Below, one piece after another: positions 1 to 8,046 of a stretch of DNA of 42,847 bases. How positions within the stretch are numbered: position 1 is the first letter of the stretch; every line of letters begins with the position of its first letter. The stretch is from the NCBI RefSeq assembly GCF_000971475.1, contig NZ_DF967530.1:1-42847 (forward strand), given 5' to 3'. The notes below the pieces were generated by a model, which was not told where the DNA came from, did not search any database, and worked only from the letters and a program-made list of their open reading frames with translations. Source of the stretch: Sulfuricella sp. T08. Its GTDB lineage: Bacteria > Pseudomonadota > Gammaproteobacteria > Burkholderiales > Sulfuricellaceae. Made by a program: the position numbers and the translations under genes.

Positions 1-234
1 GGCTGTTTCAGGCTAATTCCGGTGGAAAAAAGCCTGATGCCGCAATATGTTTAATTCGAGGTCCTGAATGATGACTTGTTCAGGGCTTCCTTAGCTGCTT
101 TATCGCGTAACCCAACAAACCTAATTTTCCTTGAAAATATTGGTTTCGCCTGGAGGCGCCTACTTTTGGTGAAGCTTGGGTTTGTTGGGTTACGGCGCAA
201 AAAACCGCGCCTAACCCAACCTACATTTCAGGAC
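1..234. repeat. Noncoding repeat with three mutually pairing segments
   Basis: I see no credible gene here. Segment A (106-121) is a perfect 16-base inverted copy of segment B (179-194). B extended (184-198) also pairs over 14 bp with segment C (207-220), leaving one bulged C at 193 and an 8-base loop (199-206). A and C therefore compete for B. The shared words are TAACCCAAC and GTTGGGTTA. Repeats of this general look are scattered between genes in many proteobacteria, but I cannot name the family. It lies just downstream of the queE stop, so it could act as a transcript-end structure for the long minus-strand cluster. There is no clear T-run typical of an intrinsic terminator. Confidence 0.6.
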
Positions 235-930
235 TTATTTCCCTCGCCCCTCGCCCCACAAGTGTTTATGCAGCTGGATTTGCAGCCGAACCGGCAAGTT
301 GTCACGCAGTATCCAGTCCGCCAGCCTGGCTGGCTCGAGTTGGCCTTGGGAGACTGAAAGCAGCACCGGACAGCGGTCAGCGACACGCTTCTCACTCAGC
401 ACTTGTTTCGCCCACCGATAATCTTCTTCGCCGCATAGCACGAATTTGACTTCGTCCTGCGGTGTCAGCAGTTCCAGATTTTTCCAGCGATTTTTTTCAG
501 CCTCACCTGAATCTGGTGTTTTGATATCCAGGATCCGGGAAACACGGGCATCGACTTTGGAAATATCCATCGCCCCCCCGGTTTCCAGCGACACCGAATA
601 GCCCACATCGCAAAGCTGCTGCAATAGCGGCAGGCAATTCTTCTGGGCCAGCGGTTCGCCACCGGTCACGGTGACATAGCGGGTGTGAAACTGCGCCACC
701 TTGTCGAGGATTTCCGGCAGTGTCAGGGTTTCCCCTTCATGAAAAGCGTAAGAGGTATCGCAGTAGGTACAGCGTAGCGGACAGCCGGTCAGCCGGATGA
801 ATACCGTAGGCAATCCGGCGCGACTGGTTTCGCCTTGAAGAGAATGGAATATCTCATTGATCCGCAGGCTGAGCTGCGGTACTGCGCTATTTGGTACTGG
901 CAAGACGCTTCTTCGCCAGCTCTGCGGCAT
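235..930 (-). CDS. queE: 7-carboxy-7-deazaguanine synthase (radical SAM)
   Basis: QueE converts 6-carboxy-tetrahydropterin to 7-carboxy-7-deazaguanine on the route to queuosine in tRNA. The radical SAM cluster motif is visible as Cys50, Cys54 and Cys57 (CX3CX2C, in GCPLRCTYC). A TGGEPL SAM-binding motif lies near residue 92, and the C-terminus has the family ending QIQLHKHLWG. The short CX3CX2C spacing is the canonical form, not the expanded loop of the enterobacterial enzyme. The ATG at 930 overlaps the 3' end of cpoB by 44 bases and gives 231 residues. Family homology only begins around residue 23 (LRINEIFHSLQGE), so a TTG or CTG start nearer the cpoB stop is possible. It is the last gene of the tol-pal cluster. 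Confidence 0.93.
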   Translation of the reverse strand: MPQSWRRSVLPVPNSAVPQLSLRINEIFHSLQGETSRAGLPTVFIRLTGCPLRCTYCDTSYAFHEGETLTLPEILDKVAQFHTRYVTVTGGEPLAQKNCLPLLQQLCDVGYSVSLETGGAMDISKVDARVSRILDIKTPDSGEAEKNRWKNLELLTPQDEVKFVLCGEEDYRWAKQVLSEKRVADRCPVLLSVSQGQLEPARLADWILRDNLPVRLQIQLHKHLWGEGRGK

Positions 931-1672
931 TACTGAGCGGATATTTCGACACGATATTTTTGAGTGTCTTTTTCGCTTCAGATGCATCGCCCAAGCCTTG
1001 CTGGCAACTGGCGATATTCAACATAGCATCCGGCACCTTGGTGCTGCCTGGATACTGGCTGACCAGTTTCTGTTGATTAGCGATGGCGCTCTTGTAATCG
1101 CGCAGATTAAAGTAGGAATTACCGATCCAGTAGTAGGCACTGGGGGCAAGCTGACTGTTGGGGTGCACGCCGACAAAGCTCTGAAAGCTGTCGATGGCCC
1201 CTTGATAATTGCCCGACTTGAATAAACCCAAGGCGGCGTCATACGCACTGGATTCATCAGCAGTAACCGTGCCAACCGGTGCCGGGTCGGAGGAAGCCGG
1301 CTTGGCGGAATCCACCTGTCCCGGAGCATCCGCGGCAACTCCGCCAACATTCTCCAGCTTGCGCAGGCGGCTGTCGAGATCGACATAAAGATCGCGCTGC
1401 CGCTTTTGTGTGGTTTCAATATCGTGGGTATGGACCTCGATCTGCCCGCGCAATGCGGCCAAGTCGGACTTGAGCGCGTCCAGTTGGGACAGCACCCCCA
1501 CCCCTTGAGAGCGCGTGGTGTTTTCCATTTGCGCGACGCGCTCCTCCATTCCCTGAATTTGCTGCTGCAGCGCCGCAATTTTATGGTGGGCTTCGTCGTC
1601 CGAAAACAGACCAGCGGTACTCAACGAAGCCCACCCCAAAGACAAGGTCAGGAAAAGCGCAATTCGAAGCAT
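887..1672 (-). CDS. cpoB: Cell division coordinator CpoB (YbgF), periplasmic TPR protein
   Basis: CpoB links peptidoglycan synthesis (PBP1B) with Tol-driven outer-membrane constriction during division. The 261-residue product has an N-terminal Sec signal peptide (about 1-20, ending STA-G). A heptad-rich stretch follows (about 25-105, KIAALQQQIQGMEERV and onward), matching the trimerising coiled coil of the family. After a Pro/Ala/Ser linker comes a C-terminal TPR region (about 140-258, with YDAALGLFKSGNYQGAI and the NSQLAPSAYYWIGNSYF repeat). The gene starts 2 bases after the pal stop and ends inside the predicted start region of queE. Confidence 0.94.
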   Translation of the reverse strand: MLRIALFLTLSLGWASLSTAGLFSDDEAHHKIAALQQQIQGMEERVAQMENTTRSQGVGVLSQLDALKSDLAALRGQIEVHTHDIETTQKRQRDLYVDLDSRLRKLENVGGVAADAPGQVDSAKPASSDPAPVGTVTADESSAYDAALGLFKSGNYQGAIDSFQSFVGVHPNSQLAPSAYYWIGNSYFNLRDYKSAIANQQKLVSQYPGSTKVPDAMLNIASCQQGLGDASEAKKTLKNIVSKYPLSNAAELAKKRLASTK

Positions 1673-1674
1673 TA

Positions 1675-2193
1675 TTACTCGCCCTGGTAAACGATATCTG
1701 AGCGACGGTTTTCCTTCCAGCAGGATTCGTCATGGCAGGTAGTGCGGGGTTTCTCTTCGCCAAAGCTGATGACCTCGATCTGGCTGTCGGACGCGCCCAT
1801 CACATTCATCACTTTCCTTACGCTGTCGGCACGACGATTGCCCAGGGCAATGTTGTACTCGCGGCTGCCGCGTTCGTCGCAATTGCCCTGTACTGCAACC
1901 TTGGCGGCCTTATTGCCGGTCAAATACTTGGCATGCGCCTCGACCATCGGCTTGTATTCATCCTTCACGTCAGACTTATCGAAATCGTAATACACGCTGC
2001 GCTTGGAGAGGATGTTGTTGGGATCTTTCAGGGGATTGGCCGCCACCGTCTGCTGACCAGCAGGCTTGGTATCCGCACCCGCCTGAGTCGCCGTTCTGTC
2101 CTCGACCGCCGCCTTGGGCTGGTCCTTCACGTCCTGGCCGGCGCAGCCTGCCAACAAGCTAACCAACAAAGTGCTGAACAATATCTTTTTCAT
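1675..2193 (-). CDS. pal: Peptidoglycan-associated lipoprotein Pal
   Basis: Pal is the outer-membrane lipoprotein that binds peptidoglycan and TolB. The N-terminus is a lipoprotein signal with lipobox LLAGC, so Cys17 should be lipidated. A Lys/Ala/Gln-rich linker leads to an OmpA-like domain (about 65-170) with the signature YYDFDKSDV, the NCDERGSREYNIALG region that contacts meso-diaminopimelate, and NRRADSV. At 172 residues it has the usual length. The gene sits 41 bases after tolB, with a purine-rich GGGAGAG tract ahead of the ATG. Confidence 0.97.
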   Translation of the reverse strand: MKKILFSTLLVSLLAGCAGQDVKDQPKAAVEDRTATQAGADTKPAGQQTVAANPLKDPNNILSKRSVYYDFDKSDVKDEYKPMVEAHAKYLTGNKAAKVAVQGNCDERGSREYNIALGNRRADSVRKVMNVMGASDSQIEVISFGEEKPRTTCHDESCWKENRRSDIVYQGE

Positions 2194-2234
2194 CTTTTCT
2201 ACTCTCCCGATTTAGTCAACTTAACTTGAGAAAT

Positions 2235-3518
2235 TTACTGATTCTTCAACAACGGGCCCCACTCTGGCTCGCGCACATCGCCAGCCTGGGTGGACAGCCT
2301 CTGCTTCACCCGACCATCGCTCGAAACCGCAGCAAGTATCCCGCGCCCTCCAATTTCAGTGGCGTATAGTAGCATTTTGCCGTTCGGCGCGAAACTGGGG
2401 GATTCGTCCATGCGCGTATCCGTCAGCAATTGCATCTGTCCAGACGCCAAGTCCTGCAGGGCCACATGAAAGGAAGAACCGCTGACGCGCTGGATAAAGG
2501 TGAAACTCTTGCCATCCGGGCTGAAGTGGGGAGAAACATTGTAATTGCCCTCGAAAGTCAGGCGCTGCGCACCGCTGCCGCTAACCGACATGCGGTAGAT
2601 CTGCGGGCTGCCGCCCCGGTCCGAAGTGAATATGATAGAGGTGCCGTCCGGCGAAAATGACGGCTCGGTATCGATGCCTGAGCTGTAGCTCACGCGTTTA
2701 ACACCGCTACCGTCGGCATTGATCAGATAAATCTGCGAACTGCCTTCCTTGGTCAGCACAATGGCAAGCTGCTTGCCGTCCGGCGACCATGCCGGCGCAC
2801 TGTTGTTGCCCTTGAATTGGGCTAGCACCTGACGTTGGCCGCTGACCAGCGATTGAACGTAAATGATCGGTTTTTTCCGCTCGAACGAAACATAAGCCAG
2901 CTTGGTGCCGTCCGGCGACCATGAGGGGGAAATAATCGGCTCTTTGGAAGCCAGCACCGTCTGCGCGCCGTAGCCGTCAGCATCCGCCACTTGCAACTCG
3001 TAACGCGGGCCACTCTTGACAATATAGGCAATACGGGTGCTGAACACACCGACATCACCGGTGAGTTTCTCGTAAATCAGGTCGGCAATCTTGTGCGCAG
3101 TGGCGCGCACCAGGGTGCGATCAATCACATAGCTGTAAGCGTCGAGCTGCGCCTGTTTCACCGCATCGAGCAGGCGGAAGCGCACCTCCAGTTTGCCGTC
3201 GGGTCGCGACAATACGCTGCCGATCGCCAATGCATCAGCGCCGCGCGTGCGCCAGTCCGGGTAATTCACCTCCGCCAGTTCGTGCGGCTCGGGCTTCACC
3301 CCGGCGGCATCGACAATTTTGAACAGACCGCTACGCTGCAAATCCGCTGCAATCACAGCAGTAATGCCCTGCGGCAGGGCGCTTTCGCCGGCAAATGGCA
3401 CGACCGAAATCGGTATCTGGTTGGCACCGCTGCCGACGATTTCGATGGTAAGAGCCGCATGGGCGAATGGTGCAAGCAACAGCCACGCTGCGCCTATCAG
3501 TAACTTTCTTAATATCAT
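2235..3518 (-). CDS. tolB: Tol-Pal system protein TolB
   Basis: TolB is the periplasmic component that exchanges between Pal and TolA. The 427-residue product has a signal peptide (about 1-21, ending AHA-A). An N-terminal alpha/beta domain (about 22-165) is followed by a six-bladed beta-propeller whose blades are marked by repeated SPDG motifs (SWSPDGTKLAYVSF, AWSPDGKQLAIV, SFSPDGTSIIFTSD, HFSPDGKSFTFI and SFAPNGKMLLYAT). Unlike most junctions of the cluster, 94 noncoding bases containing a hairpin separate it from tolA. Confidence 0.97.
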   Translation of the reverse strand: MILRKLLIGAAWLLLAPFAHAALTIEIVGSGANQIPISVVPFAGESALPQGITAVIAADLQRSGLFKIVDAAGVKPEPHELAEVNYPDWRTRGADALAIGSVLSRPDGKLEVRFRLLDAVKQAQLDAYSYVIDRTLVRATAHKIADLIYEKLTGDVGVFSTRIAYIVKSGPRYELQVADADGYGAQTVLASKEPIISPSWSPDGTKLAYVSFERKKPIIYVQSLVSGQRQVLAQFKGNNSAPAWSPDGKQLAIVLTKEGSSQIYLINADGSGVKRVSYSSGIDTEPSFSPDGTSIIFTSDRGGSPQIYRMSVSGSGAQRLTFEGNYNVSPHFSPDGKSFTFIQRVSGSSFHVALQDLASGQMQLLTDTRMDESPSFAPNGKMLLYATEIGGRGILAAVSSDGRVKQRLSTQAGDVREPEWGPLLKNQ

Positions 3519-3536
3519 TCCAATTCCCTTAAATTC

Positions 3537-3612
3537 GGTGAGGGGTAAGAAGGTGAAGTGAGAGGCGGAAGGTAAAAACCTTCATGCTCTACGCCTCACG
3601 CCTCACCATTTT
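3537..3612. repeat. GTGAGG-rich imperfect hairpin between tolA and tolB
   Basis: Outer arms 3552-3567 and 3592-3607 are complementary at 13 of 16 positions. Nested inside is a perfect 6-bp stem (GAAGGT 3568-3573 with ACCTTC 3578-3583) closing an AAAA loop. The structure begins about 5 bases after the tolA stop on the transcribed strand and has no T-run, so it looks more like a stability or processing hairpin than a terminator. A related GTGAGGAG-rich inverted repeat occurs at 10781-10866. Confidence 0.55.
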
Positions 3613-4392
3613 TTATTCGTTCGGTCGAAATTTTAACTTCAACTCCCTGAACCGCCCGATCAGCGAAGGATCGGTGGGCAGAGGCAAAGGCGAAGCTTTG
3701 CGTATGGCTCGCTCCACTGCGTTATCGTAGGCCGGGTTGCCGCTGCTACGCGTCAACTTCACATTTAACACCTCGCCCGTCGGTATCAAAGAGACTTCGA
3801 ACTCGGCCTGCGGGTTCCCAACTATATCCGGCGGCATCACAATGAAGCGCCGGATATGACTGCTGATCCGGCCAATCGCGTCGTTCATCAGGCGCTGGGA
3901 TGCTGCCTGGGCAGCCGCCTGCTGGCGCGCCGCCTCTGCTGCCTCCCGCTGCTTGTTCAATGTTATCTGTTCGGCTTCGAGCATGGCATGTTGTACCTTC
4001 AGCGCCTGCTCTTTCAGCTTTTTCTCTGCTTCGGCCTTTTTTTTCTCTGCTTCGGCCTTTTTCTTCTCTTCTTCCTTACGCTTTTTTTCCTTCTCTTTTT
4101 CTTTATCTTTAAGCTCGATGTCGGCCTTGACCGGCTTGGGTTGCTCCAACTTGGGAACAGGCTTGGGTTGAGGCTTAGGCTCCGGCCGCGTTACAGGTTC
4201 GGGTTCGGGTTTGGGCACCACTTTGGGGGCGGGAGCAGACACGCTGCTCCACAGCTCGGCCATCACCGGAGAGGCCTCCTTCGTCTGCCAGTTAACGCCG
4301 AACACCAGCACAGCGGCAAATATCAGATGCACCAGGACAGCCAGTGCAATCGCCCATTTCCGGCCTGGATCCTTACGTTCGGCTGGTGGCAT
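3613..4392 (-). CDS. tolA: Cell envelope integrity protein TolA
   Basis: TolA is the inner-membrane-anchored, periplasm-spanning arm that transmits TolQR energy to TolB-Pal. The 259-residue product has one N-terminal membrane helix (about 13-34), a Pro/Glu/Lys-rich stretch (PKPEPEPVTRPEPKPQPKP) and a long charged Lys/Glu/Ala helix (about 95-165). The C-terminal TonB/TolA-like domain carries IPTGEVLNVKLTRSSGNPAYDNAVERAI. The ATG overlaps the tolR stop by one base (TAATG). The Lys-rich part is encoded by a near-tandem KKAEAEK repeat that includes an 8-base homopolymer (T8 on the plus strand near 4037-4044), a possible slippage site. Confidence 0.95.
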   Translation of the reverse strand: MPPAERKDPGRKWAIALAVLVHLIFAAVLVFGVNWQTKEASPVMAELWSSVSAPAPKVVPKPEPEPVTRPEPKPQPKPVPKLEQPKPVKADIELKDKEKEKEKKRKEEEKKKAEAEKKKAEAEKKLKEQALKVQHAMLEAEQITLNKQREAAEAARQQAAAQAASQRLMNDAIGRISSHIRRFIVMPPDIVGNPQAEFEVSLIPTGEVLNVKLTRSSGNPAYDNAVERAIRKASPLPLPTDPSLIGRFRELKLKFRPNE

Positions 4393-4808
4393 TATCCCGC
4401 CCTGGGCTTGGCCAGGAGCCCGACTTTTTTCACCTGATTACTCTGCAGCACGTCCATCACCTTCAGCACTTCCTCGTAACGTACACTTTTATCCGCCGAG
4501 ATCACCACCGCCTGCTCGGGATTGCGCCCCTGCTGTTCCCGAACCGCATCGACCAGATCTTCCCGACTGATTTTGTGCGCTGTATTCGATTTTTCCAGGT
4601 CGCGCAGGTACAGGCTGTTGTCCTTGCGAATCTCCACTTCCAGCGGCGCCACCGGGGGCTTGAGCGACTGCCCGACCGAGGGCAGTTCGATCTGCCCCGG
4701 ATTGATCAGGGGCGCCGTGACCATAAAAATGATCAGCAGCACCAGCATCACGTCGATGTAAGGCACGACGTTGATCTGGTTCATGAAACGGCGGGGGCGG
4801 CGGCTCAT
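4392..4808 (-). CDS. tolR: Tol-Pal proton-channel protein TolR
   Basis: TolR is an ExbD-family inner-membrane protein that forms the proton-motive-force motor with TolQ. It has one membrane helix (about 16-37). Asp19 in the sequence PYIDVMLVLLIIFMV corresponds to the essential channel aspartate of the family. A periplasmic domain follows, with VVISADKSVRYEEVLKVMD near the C-terminus. I chose the ATG at 4808, which overlaps the tolQ stop in TGATG, over the TTG one codon upstream. The product is then 138 residues. Confidence 0.96.
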   Translation of the reverse strand: MSRRPRRFMNQINVVPYIDVMLVLLIIFMVTAPLINPGQIELPSVGQSLKPPVAPLEVEIRKDNSLYLRDLEKSNTAHKISREDLVDAVREQQGRNPEQAVVISADKSVRYEEVLKVMDVLQSNQVKKVGLLAKPRAG

Positions 4809-5488
4809 CAAGGGTTGGGCTGCCTTTGCAGGATATTGGAGAATTCCTCCATGAAGCTGTCGTAACGGGTCGCCAGCCGATCCACGTCATGGGAATAGCT
4901 ATTGTAGGCGAGCACCGCCGGAATCGCCGCAAACAGGCCCATCGCCGTGGCGACCAGCGCTTCGGCGATGCCTGGCGCAACGTGCGCCAGAGTCGCCTGC
5001 ACCACGTTAGAGAGGCCGCGGAAGGCATTCATGATGCCCCACACCGTACCGAACAGCCCGATGTAGGGGCTGACCGAACCGACCGAGGCAAGGAAGGCGA
5101 GGTGCCGTTCCAGCGCATCCAGCTCGCGCTGGCAGGCCGCGCGCATGGCGCGACGCGTGCCCTCCATGACGACGCTGATATCCATCCGCCCCTGGCGCTT
5201 GAGCTTGAGAAATTCTCTGTAGCCCGCCTCGAAGATTTTCTCCATGCCCACCACCGGCGTCCTGCCGGAATTGCTGCGCTGGTACAGGTTGTTGATGTCC
5301 GATCCGCTCCAGAAATCGTTCTCGAAATTATCCGCCTCACGGATTGCGGCTCGAATGGCAAACATTTTGCCGAAAATAAAATACCAGGATAAGCCCGAAG
5401 CCAGCAGCAGGATCAACAGAACCAGCTGCACCACGATACTGGCGTTGGTAATCAGACTCAAAAAAGACAGGTCTTGCGTAACGTTCAC
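4808..5488 (-). CDS. tolQ: Tol-Pal proton-channel protein TolQ
   Basis: TolQ is the MotA/TolQ/ExbB-family polytopic partner of TolR. The 226-residue protein has three predicted membrane helices: about 14-38, about 135-157 (SPYIGLFGTVWGIMNAF) and about 168-190 (IAEALVATAMGLFAAIPAVLAYN). The conserved Thr/Gly residues of the ion path lie in the last two. The start is a GTG at 5488 that overlaps the ybgC stop in GTGA, so initiation is probably coupled to ybgC translation. Confidence 0.96.
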   Translation of the reverse strand: MNVTQDLSFLSLITNASIVVQLVLLILLLASGLSWYFIFGKMFAIRAAIREADNFENDFWSGSDINNLYQRSNSGRTPVVGMEKIFEAGYREFLKLKRQGRMDISVVMEGTRRAMRAACQRELDALERHLAFLASVGSVSPYIGLFGTVWGIMNAFRGLSNVVQATLAHVAPGIAEALVATAMGLFAAIPAVLAYNSYSHDVDRLATRYDSFMEEFSNILQRQPNP

Positions 5489-5886
5489 GATATCCTTTCA
5501 ATTCTCTCTCTGACCGGGGCGGGAATTTGCACCGGCTTGAATGTTTGCCCATTGACGCAAACCACCTTGACGCGCGCCTTGACCAGCACGCCGTTTTCCG
5601 GATGCTCAGCCGTCTGATCAAGCTCGATCCAGCTGCGGCCTGCCTGATGAAAATTCACTGTCACCGTCAGCAGATCGTTAAACATCGCGGGGCGCAGGTA
5701 TTCTATATGCACTTCGCGCACCACAAAAATGATTGAATGGTCACGCAACAACTCCGTCTGCTCAAAACCCTGGTCCCGCAACCATTCGGTACGGGCACGC
5801 TCCATGAACTTGAGGTAATTGGCGTAATACACCACGCCACCGGAATCGGTATCCTCGTAATAGACGCGCACCGGCCAGCGGAACAT
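5485..5886 (-). CDS. ybgC: Acyl-CoA thioesterase YbgC (hotdog fold)
   Basis: YbgC is the small hotdog-fold thioesterase encoded at the head of most tol-pal clusters. It is thought to act on short-chain or phospholipid-linked acyl-CoA thioesters. The signature YYEDTDSGGVVYYANYLKFMERART (split here: YYEDTDSGGVV then YYANYLKFMERART) covers residues 9-33 and includes the conserved Asp14. The ATG at 5886 overlaps the ruvB stop (TGATG) and gives 133 residues. A GTG four codons upstream is also open but less likely. Confidence 0.94.
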   Translation of the reverse strand: MFRWPVRVYYEDTDSGGVVYYANYLKFMERARTEWLRDQGFEQTELLRDHSIIFVVREVHIEYLRPAMFNDLLTVTVNFHQAGRSWIELDQTAEHPENGVLVKARVKVVCVNGQTFKPVQIPAPVRERIERIS

Positions 5887-6941
5887 CACTGCTCCCACAG
5901 CTCGCCGTTCGGGTTCTTTGACGGCACCGCCAGCCCGAAATGCAGATAGGCTATCTGCGTTGCCACCCGACCGCGCGGCGTGCGCATCAAATAGCCCTGC
6001 TGAATCAGGTAGGGTTCGAGCACATCCTCGATGGTGTCGCGCTCCTCGCCGATGGCTGCCGCCAGGTTTTCCACCCCGACCGGGCCACCGCCGAACTTCT
6101 CCAGCACGGCCTGCAGCAGCTTGCGATCCATCATATCGAGACCAGCTTTGTCCACATCCAGCATAAAAAGCGCGGCATCAGCCACATCCCGCGTCACCTT
6201 GCCATCCGCCTTGACCTCGGCAAAATCGCGCACCCGGCGCAACAGGCGGTTGGCGATGCGCGGCGTACCACGTGAGCGCTTCGCGACTTCTACCGCACCA
6301 TCGTCGGAAAGCTCGACATTCATCAACCGTGCTGAACGAGCCACGATCTGTTTCAGCTCGCCGTGAGTATAAAATTCCAGCCGCGCCACAATGCCGAAAC
6401 GGTCGCGCAACGGGTTGGTCAGCATGCCGGCACGAGTCGTGGCGCCGACCAGCGTAAAGGGAGGAAGATCCAGCTTGACCGACCTCGCCGCCGGACCTTC
6501 GCCGATCATGATATCGAGCTGGAAGTCCTCCAGCGCCGGGTAGAGGATTTCCTCCACCACCGGGGAAAGCCGGTGAATTTCATCGATGAATAAAACATCG
6601 TGGGGTTCGAGATTGGTCAGCAGCGCAGCCAGATCGCCTGGCCGCTCCAGCACCGGACCGCTGGTCTGGCGCAGGTTGACGCCCATTTCACGGGCGATGA
6701 TGTGCGCCAGGGTGGTCTTGCCCAGACCAGGCGGTCCGAACAGCAGCACGTGGTCGAGTGATTCGCTGCGACCGCGCGCCGCCTGGATAAAAATTTCCAG
6801 TTGCTCGCGTGCCTTCTCCTGACCAACGTATTCTTCCAGCAGCTTGGGGCGCAAGGCTCGCTCGGCCGCTTCTTCATGGGAAGAAATCGGCGCAGCGGAA
6901 ATAATGCGGTTGCCAGCCTTGAGGTTGTCGGTTTCGATCAT
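5886..6941 (-). CDS. ruvB: Holliday junction branch-migration ATPase RuvB
   Basis: RuvB is the AAA+ hexameric motor that drives Holliday junction branch migration with RuvA. The Walker A motif GPPGLGKT is at 69-76 and Walker [10 protein letters not shown] near 117-125. A sensor region ([10 protein letters not shown]) follows, then the C-terminal winged-helix domain ending in YLHFGLAVP. At 351 residues it has the normal family length. Its ATG overlaps the ruvA stop by 4 bases (ATGA). No LexA-like CTGT-N8-ACAG box is evident in the coding-dense upstream region. Confidence 0.98.
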   Translation of the reverse strand: MIETDNLKAGNRIISAAPISSHEEAAERALRPKLLEEYVGQEKAREQLEIFIQAARGRSESLDHVLLFGPPGLGKTTLAHIIAREMGVNLRQTSGPVLERPGDLAALLTNLEPHDVLFIDEIHRLSPVVEEILYPALEDFQLDIMIGEGPAARSVKLDLPPFTLVGATTRAGMLTNPLRDRFGIVARLEFYTHGELKQIVARSARLMNVELSDDGAVEVAKRSRGTPRIANRLLRRVRDFAEVKADGKVTRDVADAALFMLDVDKAGLDMMDRKLLQAVLEKFGGGPVGVENLAAAIGEERDTIEDVLEPYLIQQGYLMRTPRGRVATQIAYLHFGLAVPSKNPNGELWEQ

Positions 6942-7525
6942 GCCTTGGATAGGAATTTAAGAGCCTGACGGATGCTGTCGGACACGTCCAGGTTGGCGGG
7001 CAGTTGCTTCACTGCCCAGTTCGCTTCGCGCTCATTATAACCCAGCGCCAGTAACGCATCCAAAACGTCGTTGCGAATGGCTGGGCCGGGTTCGGTTCCG
7101 GAAGTCAGCAAAGCCGCCGCCGCGCCCGGCAGTTTATCGCGCAGCTCCAGTAGCAGGCGCTCGGCGGTTTTCTTGCCGATACCCGGAATCTTGGTCAGCC
7201 GGCCCACTTCCTGGGCGGCGACGACATGGGACAACTCCGCGACCGACATACCACTCAGAATAGTCAGCGCCAACTTCGGTCCGACTCCACTAATTTTAAG
7301 CAGCTGCCTGAAAGCGGCGCGCTCGTCGTGGGTGGAGAATCCATAGAGCTGATGGGCATCCTCGCGTACGATCAGCTGGGTGTGCAGTGCGATTTTTTCG
7401 CCGATGGCGGGAAGATTGTAGAAGGTGCTCATTGGCACGTCGATTTCATAACCGACCCCGCCCACATCCACCAGAACCAGAGGGGGATGCTTTTCGAGCA
7501 GGATGCCTGCGATTCTGCCTATCAT
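6938..7525 (-). CDS. ruvA: Holliday junction DNA-binding protein RuvA
   Basis: RuvA is the tetrameric Holliday-junction-binding subunit that loads RuvB. The 195-residue product starts [12 protein letters not shown] (OB-fold domain). Paired helix-hairpin-helix motifs follow ([17 protein letters not shown] and [19 protein letters not shown]), and the C-terminal domain III contacts RuvB ([21 protein letters not shown]). The ATG at 7525 shares its A with the ruvC stop (TAATG). An open frame continues upstream but lies inside ruvC and has no family similarity. Confidence 0.98.
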   Translation of the reverse strand: MIGRIAGILLEKHPPLVLVDVGGVGYEIDVPMSTFYNLPAIGEKIALHTQLIVREDAHQLYGFSTHDERAAFRQLLKISGVGPKLALTILSGMSVAELSHVVAAQEVGRLTKIPGIGKKTAERLLLELRDKLPGAAAALLTSGTEPGPAIRNDVLDALLALGYNEREANWAVKQLPANLDVSDSIRQALKFLSKA

Positions 7526-8043
7526 TAGACCAGCCTTCCATTCTTCATCCGGAAACCGGCGGTTGCCAGCTTGCCCAACCCCTGTCCGCCATGGGCGTGG
7601 CAGATGGCACAAGCCAATGCGTCCGCCGCATCGGCCTGGGGGTCACCCTCGAGTTTCAACAAGCGTCTGACCATATCCTGCACCTGCTCCTTGGCCGCAT
7701 GGCCGTTGCCGACCACGGCTTGCTTCACCTGCAGGGCGGTGTATTCCGCCACCGGCAAATCCTTGAGAATTGCGGCGCAGATCGCGGCACCGCGAGCTTG
7801 TCCCAGTAGCAGAGTGGACTGGGGATTGACGTTGACGAAGACTTTTTCCACCACCACCTGCTCAGGATTGTAAGAAGCGATCACTTCGCCCAGGCCATCA
7901 ATAATCGATTTCAGCCGTTGCGGCAACTCCCCGGTCGGTGTACGTATGCAACCGCTGGCAACGTAAACCAGCTGCTGGCCAAGCTTGTCGATCACCCCAA
8001 ATCCTGTCACGCGCAAACCGGGATCGATACCGAGGATACGGAT
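7525..8043 (-). CDS. ruvC: Holliday junction resolvase RuvC, apparent ATC start
   Basis: RuvC cleaves Holliday junctions. The four acidic catalytic residues are recognisable: Asp in ILGIDPG, Glu in VVVEKVF, and two Asp in [10 protein letters not shown]. The N-terminal RILGIDPG is in the same frame as yebC, immediately after its TAA stop (8049-8047). The only codons between that stop and the catalytic Asp are ATC ATC CGT ATC CTC GGT ATC, so no ATG, GTG, TTG or CTG is available. The first ordinary start, a TTG at 8016, would delete the catalytic Asp. The second ATC (8043) lies 7 bases after GAGGA and stands where relatives would have ATG (MRILGIDPG). I therefore call 8043, giving 172 residues. 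A sequencing error or stop readthrough from yebC are the alternatives. Confidence 0.9.
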   Translation of the reverse strand: MRILGIDPGLRVTGFGVIDKLGQQLVYVASGCIRTPTGELPQRLKSIIDGLGEVIASYNPEQVVVEKVFVNVNPQSTLLLGQARGAAICAAILKDLPVAEYTALQVKQAVVGNGHAAKEQVQDMVRRLLKLEGDPQADAADALACAICHAHGGQGLGKLATAGFRMKNGRLV

Positions 8044-8046
8044 GAT

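Noticed and set aside
76-357. 93-codon open frame at the window start
   Set aside because: It runs through the intergenic repeat and into the 3' end of queE on the opposite strand, with no recognisable domain.
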